A stretch of 64,000 nt of DNA from Actinomyces procaprae. Lineage in GTDB: Bacteria; Actinomycetota; Actinomycetes; Actinomycetales; Actinomycetaceae. Shown here one piece after another: positions 47,540 through 56,862 of the stretch (position 1 is its first letter; each line of letters begins with the position of its first letter). The notes beneath the pieces were generated by a model. It was not told the DNA's origin, made no database searches, and was given only the letters and a program-made list of their open reading frames with translations. The stretch lies in assembly GCF_004798665.1 (NCBI RefSeq), contig NZ_CP039292.1, positions 2,666,001 through 2,730,000 on the forward strand. The letters are read 5' to 3'. A program made the position numbers and the translations under genes.

Positions 47540-48871
47540 ATGGACGGCTTCGACCTCGCCCCGCTGCTCACCCCGGAGGGCTGGCGGCTGCTCGAATCAC
47601 TGCCCCCCTATGATCCCGATCAGGCCCTCACCCTGGGCGAGTCCCTGCGCCGCGAGGGCCACTCGCCCGCACTGGTGGCCGCCGCGCTGACTCAGCAACG
47701 GCTGCGCGGGCGCGCCACCGCCAAGTTCGGCCCCTTCGCCGCCAGGATGCTGTTCACACCCGACGCCCTGGAGCAGGCCACGCGGCTGGCCGTATCCGCG
47801 CACCACGCCTCCCGCTATGCGCGCGCCGGAAGCCAGTACGTGGCGGATCTGGGCTGCGGCATCGGCGGCGACGCACTCGCCCTGGCCTCGTTGTGCCCGC
47901 GGGTGCTGGCGGTGGACCGGGACGAGCCGACGGCGGCCCTCGCCACCGTCAACCTCTCCCCGTTCCCGAATGCCGAGGTGCGCTGCGCCGACGCGCTGGA
48001 GGTGGACCTGCGGGCGGAGGGGGTCGACGCCGTCTTCGCCGACCCGGCGCGCCGCGCCGGGGGCAGGCGCATCGCGGACCCGGAGTCCTGGTCGCCGCCG
48101 CTGGGCAGGGTGCTGGCCCTGCGGGAGCAGGTGGCGGCGCTCGGCGTCAAGGCGGCCCCGGGGATCGACCACGCGCTACTACCGGCCGACGCGCATGTGC
48201 AGTGGGTGAGCGTGGACGGCGAGGTGGTAGAGGCCGGCATCTGGTGTGGTCCGCTGGCCCCGGAGGGGCCCGGGCGCTCCGCGCTGGTCCTGCGCACGGG
48301 GGTCGACGGCGCGCCGGCGCCCCATGTGCTGGCCGACCCCGACTGCGCCGACCCCTCGGCTCCGCCCACTCAACTCGATCCCGTTACCGGGGCGGAGGAG
48401 CTCGGCGAGTTCATCCACGAGCCCGACGGCGCCGCCATCCGCGCCGGCCTAGTGGCTCACCTGGCGGGCCGTCTCGGCGCAACACCCGTCGGGCACCGCA
48501 TCGCCTACCTGACGGGCACGAGGCCCGTCGGGCCGGAGCTCGCCCCCTTCGTGCGCACTTGGCGACTGGTGGAGGTGCTTCCCCTGCGCCTGAAGGCGCT
48601 GCGCTCCCGCGTGCACAGTCGCGGCATCGGCCGCCTGGAGATTCACGCCCGCGGCGTCGACGTCTCCCCCGACGCACTGCGCGCCTCCCTGCGCCCGCGC
48701 GGTGACGTCGGGGAGGTCTGGCTGCTGACCCGTATCGGCTCGCGCGGCGACGGCGGTCACGGCCGCTCCCCCCGGGGCGCCGTACTCGTCGTCGAGCCCG
48801 TGGGCCCGTCGACGGGCCAGAGCCCCGCCGCGCCGTCGTCGCAGGCGCACGACAGCCACCCATCAACGTAA
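47540..48871 (+). CDS. Class I SAM-dependent methyltransferase with THUMP-like C-terminus
   Basis: Protein of 443 residues. Motif I for S-adenosylmethionine is YVADLGCGIGGDALALA near residue 100, followed by VLAVDRDEPTAALATVNL (acidic motif II) and VDAVFADPARRAGGRR (motif IV, DPAR type). The C-terminal third (LVEVLPLRLKALRSRVHSRGIGRLEIHARGVD) fits the THUMP-like domain often fused to this family. The DPAR motif and fold suggest RNA or another nucleophilic substrate; the target is unknown. The last ~30 residues are a low-complexity tail. No clear ribosome site before ATG 47540. Confidence 0.82.
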   Translation: MDGFDLAPLLTPEGWRLLESLPPYDPDQALTLGESLRREGHSPALVAAALTQQRLRGRATAKFGPFAARMLFTPDALEQATRLAVSAHHASRYARAGSQYVADLGCGIGGDALALASLCPRVLAVDRDEPTAALATVNLSPFPNAEVRCADALEVDLRAEGVDAVFADPARRAGGRRIADPESWSPPLGRVLALREQVAALGVKAAPGIDHALLPADAHVQWVSVDGEVVEAGIWCGPLAPEGPGRSALVLRTGVDGAPAPHVLADPDCADPSAPPTQLDPVTGAEELGEFIHEPDGAAIRAGLVAHLAGRLGATPVGHRIAYLTGTRPVGPELAPFVRTWRLVEVLPLRLKALRSRVHSRGIGRLEIHARGVDVSPDALRASLRPRGDVGEVWLLTRIGSRGDGGHGRSPRGAVLVVEPVGPSTGQSPAAPSSQAHDSHPST

Positions 48872-48879
48872 CCATCAGC

Positions 48880-48957
48880 AAGTGTCCTTGAACAACGTCT
48901 CCGACAAGTGTCCTTGAACAACGTCTCCGACAAGTGTCCTTGAACAACGTCTCCGAA
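48880..48957 (+). repeat. Triple 26-bp tandem repeat
   Basis: Three copies of a 26-bp unit starting AAGTGTCCTTGAACAACG, at 48880-48905, 48906-48931 and 48932-48957. The first two are identical and the third differs only in its last base. They fill most of the gap between the methyltransferase stop and the ligase start; the last copy runs into the ribosome site AAAGGAG. Each junction forms GACA-AG-TGTC, a short inverted repeat. Confidence 0.92.
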
Positions 48958-48969
48958 AGGAGCTCCGTA

Positions 48970-50256
48970 ATGACCCCGGCCACACCCGCCTTCACCCGTA
49001 CTCCCCGCGCGCATCTGCTGCACCGGGAGGAGATGCCCTTCGCCCATTCCGAGCGCTCCACACTCGGCATCGAGTGGGAGCTTCAGCTCGTTGACCGCGA
49101 CAGCCTGGACCTGCGCCAGTGCGCCGCCGAGGTCCTCCGCCTAGTGGGCGAGGACCCGCACATCCACGGCGAGATGATGCTCAACACCGTGGAGCTGGTC
49201 TCCGGCGCCCGCGATACGGTCGCCGAGTGCATTGAGGACATTGCGCTCGCCTACGACCGGTTGCTGCCCGTCGTCGAGCCGCTGCGGGTACAGCTGGCCA
49301 GCGCGGGCACCCACCCCTTCGCCGACCCGCTGGTGCAGAAGGTCACCGACGCGGAGCGCTATGCGCGGCTGGTGGAACGAACCCGGCTGTGGGGCCACCA
49401 GATGCTCATCTTCGGCACCCACGTTCACGTCGGCATTGAGGACCGCAGCAAGGTGCTGCCGATCCTTTCCGCCCTGCTCACCCGCACCGCGCACCTGCAG
49501 TGCTTGAGCGCCTCGTCGCCGTTCTGGGCGGGCGCCTCCACCGGCTACGCCGACAACCGCGCCATGATGTTCCAGCAGCTGCCGACGGCGGGCGCCCCGC
49601 ATCAGTTGGACTCCTGGGAGGAGCTGGAGGGCTTCGTCGGCGACATGGTGCACACCGGCGTCATCGAGGACTTCACCGAGATTCGCTGGGACGTGCGCCC
49701 ATCGCCGCGACTGGGCACCATCGAGGTGCGGTCCTGCGACGCCGCCACCAACCTCGTCGAACTGGGTGGGATCGCCGCCCTGACTCAGTGCCTGGTGGAG
49801 GACTTCTCCCGCCGCCTGGACCGCGGTGAGGAGCTGGACGCGCTGCCGCCGTGGTACGTCAACGAGAACAAGTGGCGCTCTGCCCGCTACGGCATGGACG
49901 CCATCCTGATCACCGACTCATCGGGCACCGAGGAACTGGTCACCGACACCGTGGAGCGGATGCTCATCGAGTTGGAGCCTGTCGCCGTCGACCTGGGTTG
50001 CGAGTCGGAGCTCGACAGTGTTCGGGCAACGCTCGAGGCCGGCGCCTCCTATCAGCGCCAGCTCGCCGCAGCCACCACCGCTAGCAGCAACGAGGCCGCC
50101 ATGCGGCTACTGCTGGAGGAAGTGCGCGCCGGCCGACCGCTGGCTCCCGCGGAGGTCACCGCCCTGGTCTCCAACGGCATCCGCCCCGGCCCTGCTGCTC
50201 CTCCCCGACGCCCCTCGCCCGACAGGCACTGCCCCCTCCCTCCCCGATCTCGGTAG
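48970..50256 (+). CDS. Glutamate-cysteine ligase family protein (YbdK/GCS2 type)
   Basis: Carboxylate-amine ligase of 428 residues: STLGIEWELQLVDRDSLDL (ATP/metal-binding glutamates), MMLNTVELVSGA, HVHVGIEDRSKV, MMFQQLPTAGAP, RWDVRPSPRLGTIEVRSCD and NKWRSARYGMDA. These match the GCS2/YbdK family, whose actinobacterial members make gamma-glutamylcysteine or similar compounds. ATG 48970 follows AAAGGAG. The final ~25 residues are proline- and arginine-rich, and the stop codon TAG is supplied by the first unit of the CGAGGTCGGT-type array that begins inside the gene, so the C-terminus may have been altered by the array. Confidence 0.85.
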   Translation: MTPATPAFTRTPRAHLLHREEMPFAHSERSTLGIEWELQLVDRDSLDLRQCAAEVLRLVGEDPHIHGEMMLNTVELVSGARDTVAECIEDIALAYDRLLPVVEPLRVQLASAGTHPFADPLVQKVTDAERYARLVERTRLWGHQMLIFGTHVHVGIEDRSKVLPILSALLTRTAHLQCLSASSPFWAGASTGYADNRAMMFQQLPTAGAPHQLDSWEELEGFVGDMVHTGVIEDFTEIRWDVRPSPRLGTIEVRSCDAATNLVELGGIAALTQCLVEDFSRRLDRGEELDALPPWYVNENKWRSARYGMDAILITDSSGTEELVTDTVERMLIELEPVAVDLGCESELDSVRATLEAGASYQRQLAAATTASSNEAAMRLLLEEVRAGRPLAPAEVTALVSNGIRPGPAAPPRRPSPDRHCPLPPRSR

Positions 50257-50370
50257 TTATAACCACCGAGATCGGTAGTTGTAACCACCGAGGTCGGTAG
50301 TTGTTACGTGCCGAGGTCGGTAGTTGTAACCACCGAGGTCGGTAGTTGTTACGTGCCGAGGTCGGTAGAT
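50244..50370 (+). repeat. CGAGGTCGGT array, 6 units
   Basis: Six units of 22-23 bp, core CCGAGGTCGGTAGTTGTAAC, alternating between spacers ending ACCA and ACGTG; the first two have GATC-type variants of the core. The array overlaps the last codons of the ligase gene. An inverted array of five units lies at 51041-51145. Confidence 0.9.
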
Positions 50371-50851
50371 GTGGGAGCGCCCCATGCTTGCGCGTCGTCC
50401 GGTGAATGCCGCATAGGATGACCATTCCTTCCAAGGCCCTTGCAAGTCGCCCGCGGACGCGGCTGAGCTTCCGCCGTCACCGGGAAGTCCTTGCGGTCGC
50501 TGTAATGGGCGCGGTTCATGGACGCCTCCGGCTTGTATGGGTGGAGGTTGGTCTCGAGACTGTGATGCCGACGGCCATCCTCGGGTCGGTAAGGACGTCG
50601 TCGGGCCAGTGAGGTCACCCTCGCACGGGGCCGTCCTCGAGAGCCTGGCTGCGTCGCAGGCGCCTCACCGCCTCATAAGCGGCTAGCCAGCACCCACAAA
50701 CAGTCCCACCTCCCGGACGCCTCCATATGTTCGTGGGCGTGGCAGTCGGCGTTTCGCCGGACGCGGGACCCGGTGAACCTGCCGGTCTTCCCTCGCCGAC
50801 GCCGACGAACCCCGCCAGACCGCGCCGGACTCATCTGCCTGGAAACCCCGG

Positions 50852-51035
50852 GCCGGGAAGCGGGACCATTTGCAACGCCACCTCCCCATCTGCAACGCCA
50901 CTTCGGGGTTAACAACGCCAGTTAACCGTCTGCTGAAGGGTGCTGAGGTATACAGCAGACCGTTAAGTAGCGCTGTTAACGTCCAACCGGCGCAGCAGAC
51001 AGCTCAGCCCGACACGCCCCCGAACCGGAAGAGCC
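50852..51035 (+). mobile_element. Right-hand part of an element related to 35262-35929
   Basis: Matches the right third of the 668-bp element: CTGCAACGCCACTTC repeats, the 73-nt hairpin (50908-50980) and the end sequence GAACCGGAAGAGCC, with about 50 bp fewer between hairpin and end. I could not find the left inverted end; the ~480 bp between 50371 and 50851 show only weak resemblance (GGACGTCGTCGGGC near 50594) and no gene. Probably a decayed copy. Confidence 0.65.
50908..50980. other. Conserved 73-nt hairpin, copy 2
   Basis: Outer arms GTTAACAACGC (50908-50918) and GCGCTGTTAAC (50970-50980) pair at 10 of 11; inner arms at 50922-50935 and 50953-50966 pair at 13 of 14. Same length and layout as 35750-35822, with differences concentrated in the loop and at paired positions. 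Confidence 0.75.
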
Positions 51036-51040
51036 CCTTA

Positions 51041-51145
51041 TCGACCGACCTCAGCACGTAACAACTACCGACCTCGGTGGTTACAACTACCGACCTCGGT
51101 GGTTGCAACTACCGATCTCAGCACGTAACAACTACCGATCTCGCG
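51041..51145 (-). repeat. CGAGGTCGGT array, 5 units, inverted
   Basis: Five units on the minus strand, facing the array at 50244-50370. Unit spacers again alternate between ACCA and ACGTG types. Together the two arrays form ~100-bp imperfect inverted repeats around the decayed element. Confidence 0.88.
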
Positions 51146-51148
51146 GAA

Positions 51149-51200
51149 GGGGTGGGCGGGTGGGCGGGTGGGCGGGGGTGGTCGGGGGGGGCGGGGGGGG
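51149..51200 (+). other. G-run tract with G-quadruplex potential
   Basis: About 50 bases with at least eight runs of three or more G separated by one to three bases (GGGGTGGGCGGGTGGGCGGG and onward, ending in runs of eight G). Located between the repeat array and the tsaD stop. Confidence 0.8.
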
Positions 51201-51209
51201 CCGACGAGC

Positions 51210-52256
51210 TCAGTGCGCGACGGGCACATCCAGCGGCATGCCGGAGTCGGGGGCGAAGTCCATGGGGCTCGGCTCCACTCCCGCGCGCACGGCAGCCGCG
51301 CCGAGGGCCGCGATCTGGGCACCGTTATCCGTGCAGTACTTCAGCGGCGGCAGCCGCAGGGTAATGCCTGCCTCCGCGCAGCGCTGCGCCGCGAGCGCCC
51401 GCAGCCGGGAGTTGGCGGAGAACCCGCCGCCGATCACCAGGGTGTCGCAGCCGGCGTCCCGGCAGGCCTGCACGGCCTTCGCGGTGAGTGAGTCGTTGAC
51501 CGCCTCGGAGAAGGCGGCGCACACGTCGGCGGCCGGCACCTCCTGCCCGGAGTCGTGCAGTGACTCCACGTAGCGTGCGACCGCGGTCTTCAGCCCGGAG
51601 AAGGAGAAGTCGTAGCGGTGGCGCTCACGGTCCTTGGCGGCGGCCAGCCCGCGGGGGAAGCGGATCGCCGCTACATCTCCCTCCTGGGCGAGCCGGTCGA
51701 CGTGCGGGCCGCCCGGGTAGGGCAGGCCGAGCAGTCGGCCGACCTTGTCGAAGGCCTCCCCGGCGGCGTCGTCCAGGGTGCCGCCCAGCTCGACGACGTC
51801 GGTGGCCAGGTCGTGGATGTCCAGCAGGCTGGAATGGCCGCCGGAGACGATCAGGCCGATGAAGTGCGCGGGGGCGGGGCCGTCAATGAGCTCGTCGACG
51901 GCGATGTGCCCGACGACGTGGTTCACGCCGTAGATGGGCTTGCCCAGCGACGCGGCCAGTGCCTTGGCGGCGCTTACGCCGACGGTGAGGGAGCCGATGA
52001 GCCCGGGGCCGGCGCTGACGGCTATGGCGTCGACATCCGCCAGGTCGGCTCCGGCCCGCTCCAGCGCGGCGTCGAGGGTGGGCAGGAAGGACTCCAGGTG
52101 GGCGCGTGAGGCGATCTCGGGGATTATGCCGCCGAAGCGGGCGTACTCGTCCATGGAGGTGGCCACGACGTCGCCGAGCAGTTCGCGCCCACGCACCAGG
52201 GCGACGCCGGTCTCGTCGCAGGTGGACTCAATGCCGAGGATCAGAGGTTCACTCAC
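51210..52256 (-). CDS. tsaD: tRNA N6-adenosine threonylcarbamoyltransferase
   Basis: Transfers the threonylcarbamoyl group to A37 of ANN-decoding tRNAs. Length 348. Motifs: [15 protein letters not shown] at the N-terminus, [15 protein letters not shown], the metal-binding histidines in [37 protein letters not shown] segment, [14 protein letters not shown] and [13 protein letters not shown]. The start is GTG 52256, giving standard length. Its partners tsaB and rimI lie 11 kb away in the same orientation. Confidence 0.95.
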   Translation of the reverse strand: MSEPLILGIESTCDETGVALVRGRELLGDVVATSMDEYARFGGIIPEIASRAHLESFLPTLDAALERAGADLADVDAIAVSAGPGLIGSLTVGVSAAKALAASLGKPIYGVNHVVGHIAVDELIDGPAPAHFIGLIVSGGHSSLLDIHDLATDVVELGGTLDDAAGEAFDKVGRLLGLPYPGGPHVDRLAQEGDVAAIRFPRGLAAAKDRERHRYDFSFSGLKTAVARYVESLHDSGQEVPAADVCAAFSEAVNDSLTAKAVQACRDAGCDTLVIGGGFSANSRLRALAAQRCAEAGITLRLPPLKYCTDNGAQIAALGAAAVRAGVEPSPMDFAPDSGMPLDVPVAH

Positions 52257-52332
52257 GGCGTCCAAGCGTAGCCGCCCGGCGGGCCCGGTGGGCACGCCGG
52301 GCGGGGTGCCCAAGAGGCCGTGCTTGCACGCC

Positions 52333-54162
52333 TTACACGAGCCGCCAGCCGGCGGCGCGGCTGCGATAGTTCCAGAAGTCCCGGTAGGGGCCGGGGGCGT
52401 CCAACAGGTCGGCGTGGGTGCCGTGCTGAGCCACCTGCCCGGCCTGGTCCATGACGATCACCTGGTCGGCGGCGGCGATGGTCTCCAGCTTGTGGGCGAT
52501 CACGATCAGTGTGGAGGTGCGCCGCAGCTCCTGCATGGCGGCCACGATATGCGCCTCGTTCTCCGCATCCAGGGCACTGGTGGCCTCATCCAGCAGCACG
52601 ATGGGCGCTTGTTTGAGCAGGGCGCGGGCGATGGAAACCCGCTGCCGCTCCCCACCAGACAGGGCCTGCCCGCCCTCACCGACGCGCGTGTCCCAGCCGT
52701 CGGGCAGCCGGTCCACGATCTCGGTGACCCCGGCCAGGTCAGCCGCCCACCGCACCCGATCAGTACCGGCCTCGGGGTCTCCGATGCGGATATTGGCCTC
52801 CAGGGTGTCATCGAAGAGGTATACGTCCTGGAAGACCATGGAGATCTGCCCCATGAGCTGAGATACCGGCATGTCTCGTACGTCGGTGCCGCCCACGCGC
52901 ACGGTGCCGGCGTCCACGTCCCAGAAGCGGGCAACCAGACGGGCGATGGTGGTCTTCCCACTGCCGGAGGGACCCACCACCGCGCACATGGAGCGGGCGG
53001 GCACGCGCAGGCTCACTCCGCGCAGCACGGGCGCGTCGGCCCGGTAGGAGAAGTGGACGGCGTCGAGCTCGACGGCGCCGGGCTCTGGCTCCGCGGCGGC
53101 GGCGCCCGGCTCCGGCAGCGGGGGGACGTCCATGACGGCGTCGAGGTGGTCCATCATCTGGCGGCGCTCCTCAATGCCCGCGGTGGTGGCGCCGATGGTG
53201 TCTAGCATGGTGGTGAACCGCAGGCACATGCCGATGGTGACGACCGCCTGCAACGGGGCCAGGGCCCCGGAGACGGACAGGGCCGCCGACAGGGCGATCA
53301 TGGCTACGACGATCACCTGGACCAGGACACCATTGACCAGGTTGCCGGCGGTCTCCCACCACAGGCCGCGGCGGGAGGTGCGGGCAGCGACGTCGAAGGC
53401 GTCGGCCAGCTGCCGGTAGTCGGTGCTTGCGTGGCAGGAGCGCAGTGCTCCCTGGCAGCGCGCGAATTCCACAATGCGGGCGGCGAGCTCGCGCTCAGCG
53501 GGCTCGGAGAGGGCCTTGCCGCGGTCGATCATGCGGCGGGAGACCCGTAAGAACACCGCCAGCAAAGGTGCCGCGCAGGTCAGCAGCAGCCCCAGCCGCC
53601 AGTCCCACGCCCAGGAGCCGAGCCAGATGACCACGCACCCGGCCACGGTGGTGCTGAGCGAATTCAGGAAGTGCGCCACCGACTCGGACAGTGACATCAT
53701 CTCCCGGGAGACGGCCCGGGACATGACGCCGGCGGAGTCGGCGGTGAACCAACTCAGGGGCACGCGGGCCACCTGGTCGCCGATGGCGTAGTGGACGTCG
53801 TGCTGGAAGCCGAGCGCCCCGGTCATGCCGATACGCTGGCTGAAGTAGTCGGCGACGGCGCAGGTGACGGCGAGGACGGCGAGCACGATGAGCCAGGCGC
53901 CGAAGCCGAGCCCCCAGCTGGCTCGACCGGTCACCAATGCCACCGAGGCCGGCAGCAGGAACAGCAGCGCCAGGCCCGAGGACACACCGCTGAGGACTCC
54001 GATTCCTATACCGCCGACGACCTGCCGCCAGGCAACGGGCCCCATGAGGCGTCGGTAGCGGGCCATCAAGGAGTGGGAGACAGGCGGATCCGCAGCAGCC
54101 GGGGCGCCGGGTGCCGCCCGGTTCACGACGCGCTTCACGGGATAACTCGTGGTGTCAGTCAT
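52333..54162 (-). CDS. ABC exporter, permease-ATPase half-transporter (second of pair)
   Basis: Fused half-transporter of 609 residues: membrane domain with six helices (about 45-330), then a nucleotide-binding domain with Walker [11 protein letters not shown]-loop MVFQDVYLF, signature [17 protein letters not shown], Walker [13 protein letters not shown] and a switch histidine in VIAHKLE. Its ATG overlaps the stop of the partner gene by eight bases. Pairs of this kind include siderophore exporters/importers (IrtAB-like) and drug pumps. The divergent TetR gene suggests small-molecule export. Substrate unknown. Confidence 0.88.
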   Translation of the reverse strand: MTDTTSYPVKRVVNRAAPGAPAAADPPVSHSLMARYRRLMGPVAWRQVVGGIGIGVLSGVSSGLALLFLLPASVALVTGRASWGLGFGAWLIVLAVLAVTCAVADYFSQRIGMTGALGFQHDVHYAIGDQVARVPLSWFTADSAGVMSRAVSREMMSLSESVAHFLNSLSTTVAGCVVIWLGSWAWDWRLGLLLTCAAPLLAVFLRVSRRMIDRGKALSEPAERELAARIVEFARCQGALRSCHASTDYRQLADAFDVAARTSRRGLWWETAGNLVNGVLVQVIVVAMIALSAALSVSGALAPLQAVVTIGMCLRFTTMLDTIGATTAGIEERRQMMDHLDAVMDVPPLPEPGAAAAEPEPGAVELDAVHFSYRADAPVLRGVSLRVPARSMCAVVGPSGSGKTTIARLVARFWDVDAGTVRVGGTDVRDMPVSQLMGQISMVFQDVYLFDDTLEANIRIGDPEAGTDRVRWAADLAGVTEIVDRLPDGWDTRVGEGGQALSGGERQRVSIARALLKQAPIVLLDEATSALDAENEAHIVAAMQELRRTSTLIVIAHKLETIAAADQVIVMDQAGQVAQHGTHADLLDAPGPYRDFWNYRSRAAGWRLV

Positions 54163-55987
54163 GGCGGTTCTCCTCGGAGTCGACGGCGACGCCGCCCTGG
54201 CGCAGCAGCGCCCGGTAGTGGGGTTCGGTCAGGAGTTCGTCGTGAGTGCCGGCAGCCACGATGCGGCCGCGGTCCATGACCACGATGCGGTGGGCGCCGC
54301 GGACGGCTGCGGGCCGGTGGGCGATGACCAGCACCGTGCGCTCCTTGACCAGCTCCGCCAGGGCATGCTGAATCTCAGCCTCGGACTCGGGGTCTGCCAT
54401 GGCGGTGGCCTCGTCGAGCAGGATCACCGGGGTGTCGCACAGTACGGCCCGGGCGATGGCGATGCGTTGGGCCTGCCCGCCGGACAGGGCCGTGTCCCGT
54501 CCGACGACGGTGTCATAGCCGGCGGGAAGGGTCATGATGAAGTCGTCAATCTGGGCGACGCGGGCGGCGGCACGCACCTGCTCCAGGTCCGCATCTGGGC
54601 GGCCGAGGGCGATGTTGTCGCGGATTGGGGCGTCGAGCAGCTGAGGATCTTGGAGGACGAAGGAGACCGTGTCGTACAGGGTCCGCTCATCCATGTCGCG
54701 CAGGTCCACCCCGCCGATGCGCACCGTGCCGGCGTCGGGGTCGGCGAAGCGGGCAATCAGGGTCGCCAGGGTCGATTTGCCGGAGCCGGAGGGGCCCAGC
54801 AGGGCGGTGACGGTGCCGGGCTCCAGGGTCAGGGAGGCGTCGTCGACGGCGAGGGTCCGCCCGTAGGAGTAGGACACGTGCTCGATCTCCACGCGGGCGC
54901 CGTCCGGGCGGCGCGGGTGGACGGCGGCGGGCAGGGTGGGGGCGTCGAGAATGTCGCACAGGCGCAGCGCGGCCGCCCCGGCCTGCTGGTAGGACCAGGA
55001 GACGGAGGCGATGGTGACCATGGCACCGGGCAGCACGAGGGCGATCAGCGTGGTGGTGAGCATCTGCGGCAGCGTCACCAGGCCGGAGCGCAGCAGCAGG
55101 CTCCCGCCGCCCAGGTTGACCAGTAGCAGCACCGGGATGGACACCCAGGTGATGGACAAGCAGCTGATATTCATCATCGACATGGCCCAGGCGCGGTAGA
55201 ACGTGGAGAACTCGTCGCCGGCGCGCAGGTAGGCGGCGTGGGCGCGGCCGACCTGCCCGAAGGCCTTGACCACCCCGATGCCGGCGACGAACTCCACCAT
55301 GGCGGAGGAGATGTTCTCCAGGCGGCGGTCCATCTCCACGGTCTTCTCATTCATGCCGCGCATGGACAGGGAGTAGGTGGCGAAGAACAGCGGGATGGTG
55401 CCGATGCTCAGCAGTCCCAGGCGCCAGTCGATCCAGAAGGCGCAGGCCAGGAGCGCCACCGGGGAGATGACCGCGTTGAGGCGCTCCACCGGCCCGTGGG
55501 CGATGACGGTGTGCACGGTGGTGGTGTCGTCCTGCACCGCCTTGCGCAGCCGGCCGGAGGTGGATGCGGTGAACCAGCTCAGGGGCGTGCGGGTCAGCCG
55601 GGAGATGATGTCACGGCGCAGCCGGTCACGCAGGGCGAGGTCGGCGAAGTGGGTGATGAGCAGGGCCAGGGAGTACAGCAGCAGGCGGGTCGAGTAGGCA
55701 CCGATCAGCACCATCACCGTGGCGCGCACGCGCGCCGGGTCGGGGGCAGAGCCCACCTCGTGCGCCGCCAGCAGGATGTCGCCCAGTTGTACGAGCGCCA
55801 CATACGGGGCGATGGACAGTAGCCCGGAAATGACTACGAGCACCTGCCCGAGGCGCAGCCGGGCGCGCACCGAGGCGCCCAGGCGCTTGATGGCGGCCTG
55901 GCCGGCGACCGCGCGGGCGCGGTCGTCGGCGGGTCGGGTCGACGGCTCCACCTGATCGGGTGCGGCCGTCGTGAGCGAGCTCGGCAT
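54155..55987 (-). CDS. ABC exporter, permease-ATPase half-transporter (first of pair)
   Basis: Protein of 610 residues with the same layout: six membrane helices (~50-320), then Walker A GPSGSGKST, Q-loop FVLQDPQLL, signature ALSGGQAQRIAIARAVL, Walker B VILLDEATAMADPESE and switch histidine in VIAHRPA. The Walker B D-loop reads DEATAMADPE rather than DEATSALD, as in many IrtA-type and asymmetric pairs, so the two ATP sites may differ in activity. First gene of the two-gene operon, divergent from tetR across a 113-bp gap with an inverted repeat. Confidence 0.88.
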   Translation of the reverse strand: MPSSLTTAAPDQVEPSTRPADDRARAVAGQAAIKRLGASVRARLRLGQVLVVISGLLSIAPYVALVQLGDILLAAHEVGSAPDPARVRATVMVLIGAYSTRLLLYSLALLITHFADLALRDRLRRDIISRLTRTPLSWFTASTSGRLRKAVQDDTTTVHTVIAHGPVERLNAVISPVALLACAFWIDWRLGLLSIGTIPLFFATYSLSMRGMNEKTVEMDRRLENISSAMVEFVAGIGVVKAFGQVGRAHAAYLRAGDEFSTFYRAWAMSMMNISCLSITWVSIPVLLLVNLGGGSLLLRSGLVTLPQMLTTTLIALVLPGAMVTIASVSWSYQQAGAAALRLCDILDAPTLPAAVHPRRPDGARVEIEHVSYSYGRTLAVDDASLTLEPGTVTALLGPSGSGKSTLATLIARFADPDAGTVRIGGVDLRDMDERTLYDTVSFVLQDPQLLDAPIRDNIALGRPDADLEQVRAAARVAQIDDFIMTLPAGYDTVVGRDTALSGGQAQRIAIARAVLCDTPVILLDEATAMADPESEAEIQHALAELVKERTVLVIAHRPAAVRGAHRIVVMDRGRIVAAGTHDELLTEPHYRALLRQGGVAVDSEENRHD

Positions 55988-55998
55988 GTCTCACGCTC

Positions 55999-56023
55999 CA
56001 ATCGAGAACACCATTCTCTATTG
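55999..56023. promoter_or_regulatory. Probable TetR operator between exporter and tetR
   Basis: Arms CAATCGAGAA and TTCTCTATTG (9 of 10 complementary) separated by 5 bp, 11 bp from the exporter start and ~77 bp before the regulator. Size and position fit a TetR-family dimer site controlling both directions. Confidence 0.65.
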
Positions 56024-56100
56024 ACTGAGCCTGACCTTACTTTGATGCGGTGTGACATACAAGGGTCGTACGCAAACCGGCGCCGCGTAACGTGACCCGC

Positions 56101-56850
56101 ATGACGCGTCTGGGCAATCCCACCGGGCCGAAGCCCGGATTCACCCGCCAGGAGGTGGTGTCCGCCGCACTGGAGATCGGCGTCGACCGCTTCACACTCT
56201 CGGCTGTCGCCCAGCGACTGGGGGTGGGGACCTCGGCGCTGTACCGCACGATCAGCTCACGCGAGGACCTGCTGCGCGGCTGCCTGGAGCGGGTCGCGGC
56301 CGCCACCGACTTCTCCGACCTGGCCGGGTCCTGGCAGGGGGTGGCGCGCGCCTACGCCGAGCGCCTGTGGGAACTGCTGGAGGAGCACCCGGGACTGGCC
56401 GGCGTACTCGTCTCCACGTCCTGGGCCTACCAGTTCTTCGCCCGGCCCATAACACAGACACAGCGGGCGCTCACACGGGGCGGCCTGTCCCCCGACGACG
56501 CCGTCCTGGCCCTCGACTTCATCGCCGACACCGTCATCAGCGTGCACCTGCAGACCGAGGTCGCCCGCGCACCCGTCAGCGACACCCCGGGGATCCCGCA
56601 GCATGCCGGCAGCACCTTAGCCACCGACAGGGACGGCCCGTCGGCGCCAAGTGGTCTGGATGCGGCGCGCAGGCGCTTCGCCGAGGACGGGCGGGCCGCG
56701 CAGCTGCCCGCCGCGCTGGCCCCTTCCACCAGCTGGCTCGACCGCGGCTGGCTGGATCGCAAGCTCGAGGTCATCATTCACGGCATCGCCAGCGCTGCCG
56801 CACAGTCGGCGGGCGACGACGAACGGGCGCCCACTGGGCCGGACGACTAG
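56101..56850 (+). CDS. TetR-family transcriptional regulator
   Basis: Protein of 249 residues. N-terminal helix-turn-helix: FTRQEVVSAALEIGVDRFTLSAVAQRLGVGTSALYRTISSREDLLRGC (residues ~14-61), a clear TetR DNA-binding domain. The C-terminal two-thirds are helical and should bind the inducer; it is longer than most TetR proteins, with a low-complexity stretch near residues 160-190. Divergent from the ABC exporter, so it most likely represses that operon. An in-frame GTG nine bases upstream of ATG 56101 is an alternative start. Confidence 0.85.
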   Translation: MTRLGNPTGPKPGFTRQEVVSAALEIGVDRFTLSAVAQRLGVGTSALYRTISSREDLLRGCLERVAAATDFSDLAGSWQGVARAYAERLWELLEEHPGLAGVLVSTSWAYQFFARPITQTQRALTRGGLSPDDAVLALDFIADTVISVHLQTEVARAPVSDTPGIPQHAGSTLATDRDGPSAPSGLDAARRRFAEDGRAAQLPAALAPSTSWLDRGWLDRKLEVIIHGIASAAAQSAGDDERAPTGPDD

Positions 56851-56862
56851 CCGCGCCACCAC

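Noticed and set aside
50244..51145. Possible CRISPR array
   Set aside because: Units are tandem 22-23 bp repeats with no unique spacers, and no cas genes occur in the window.
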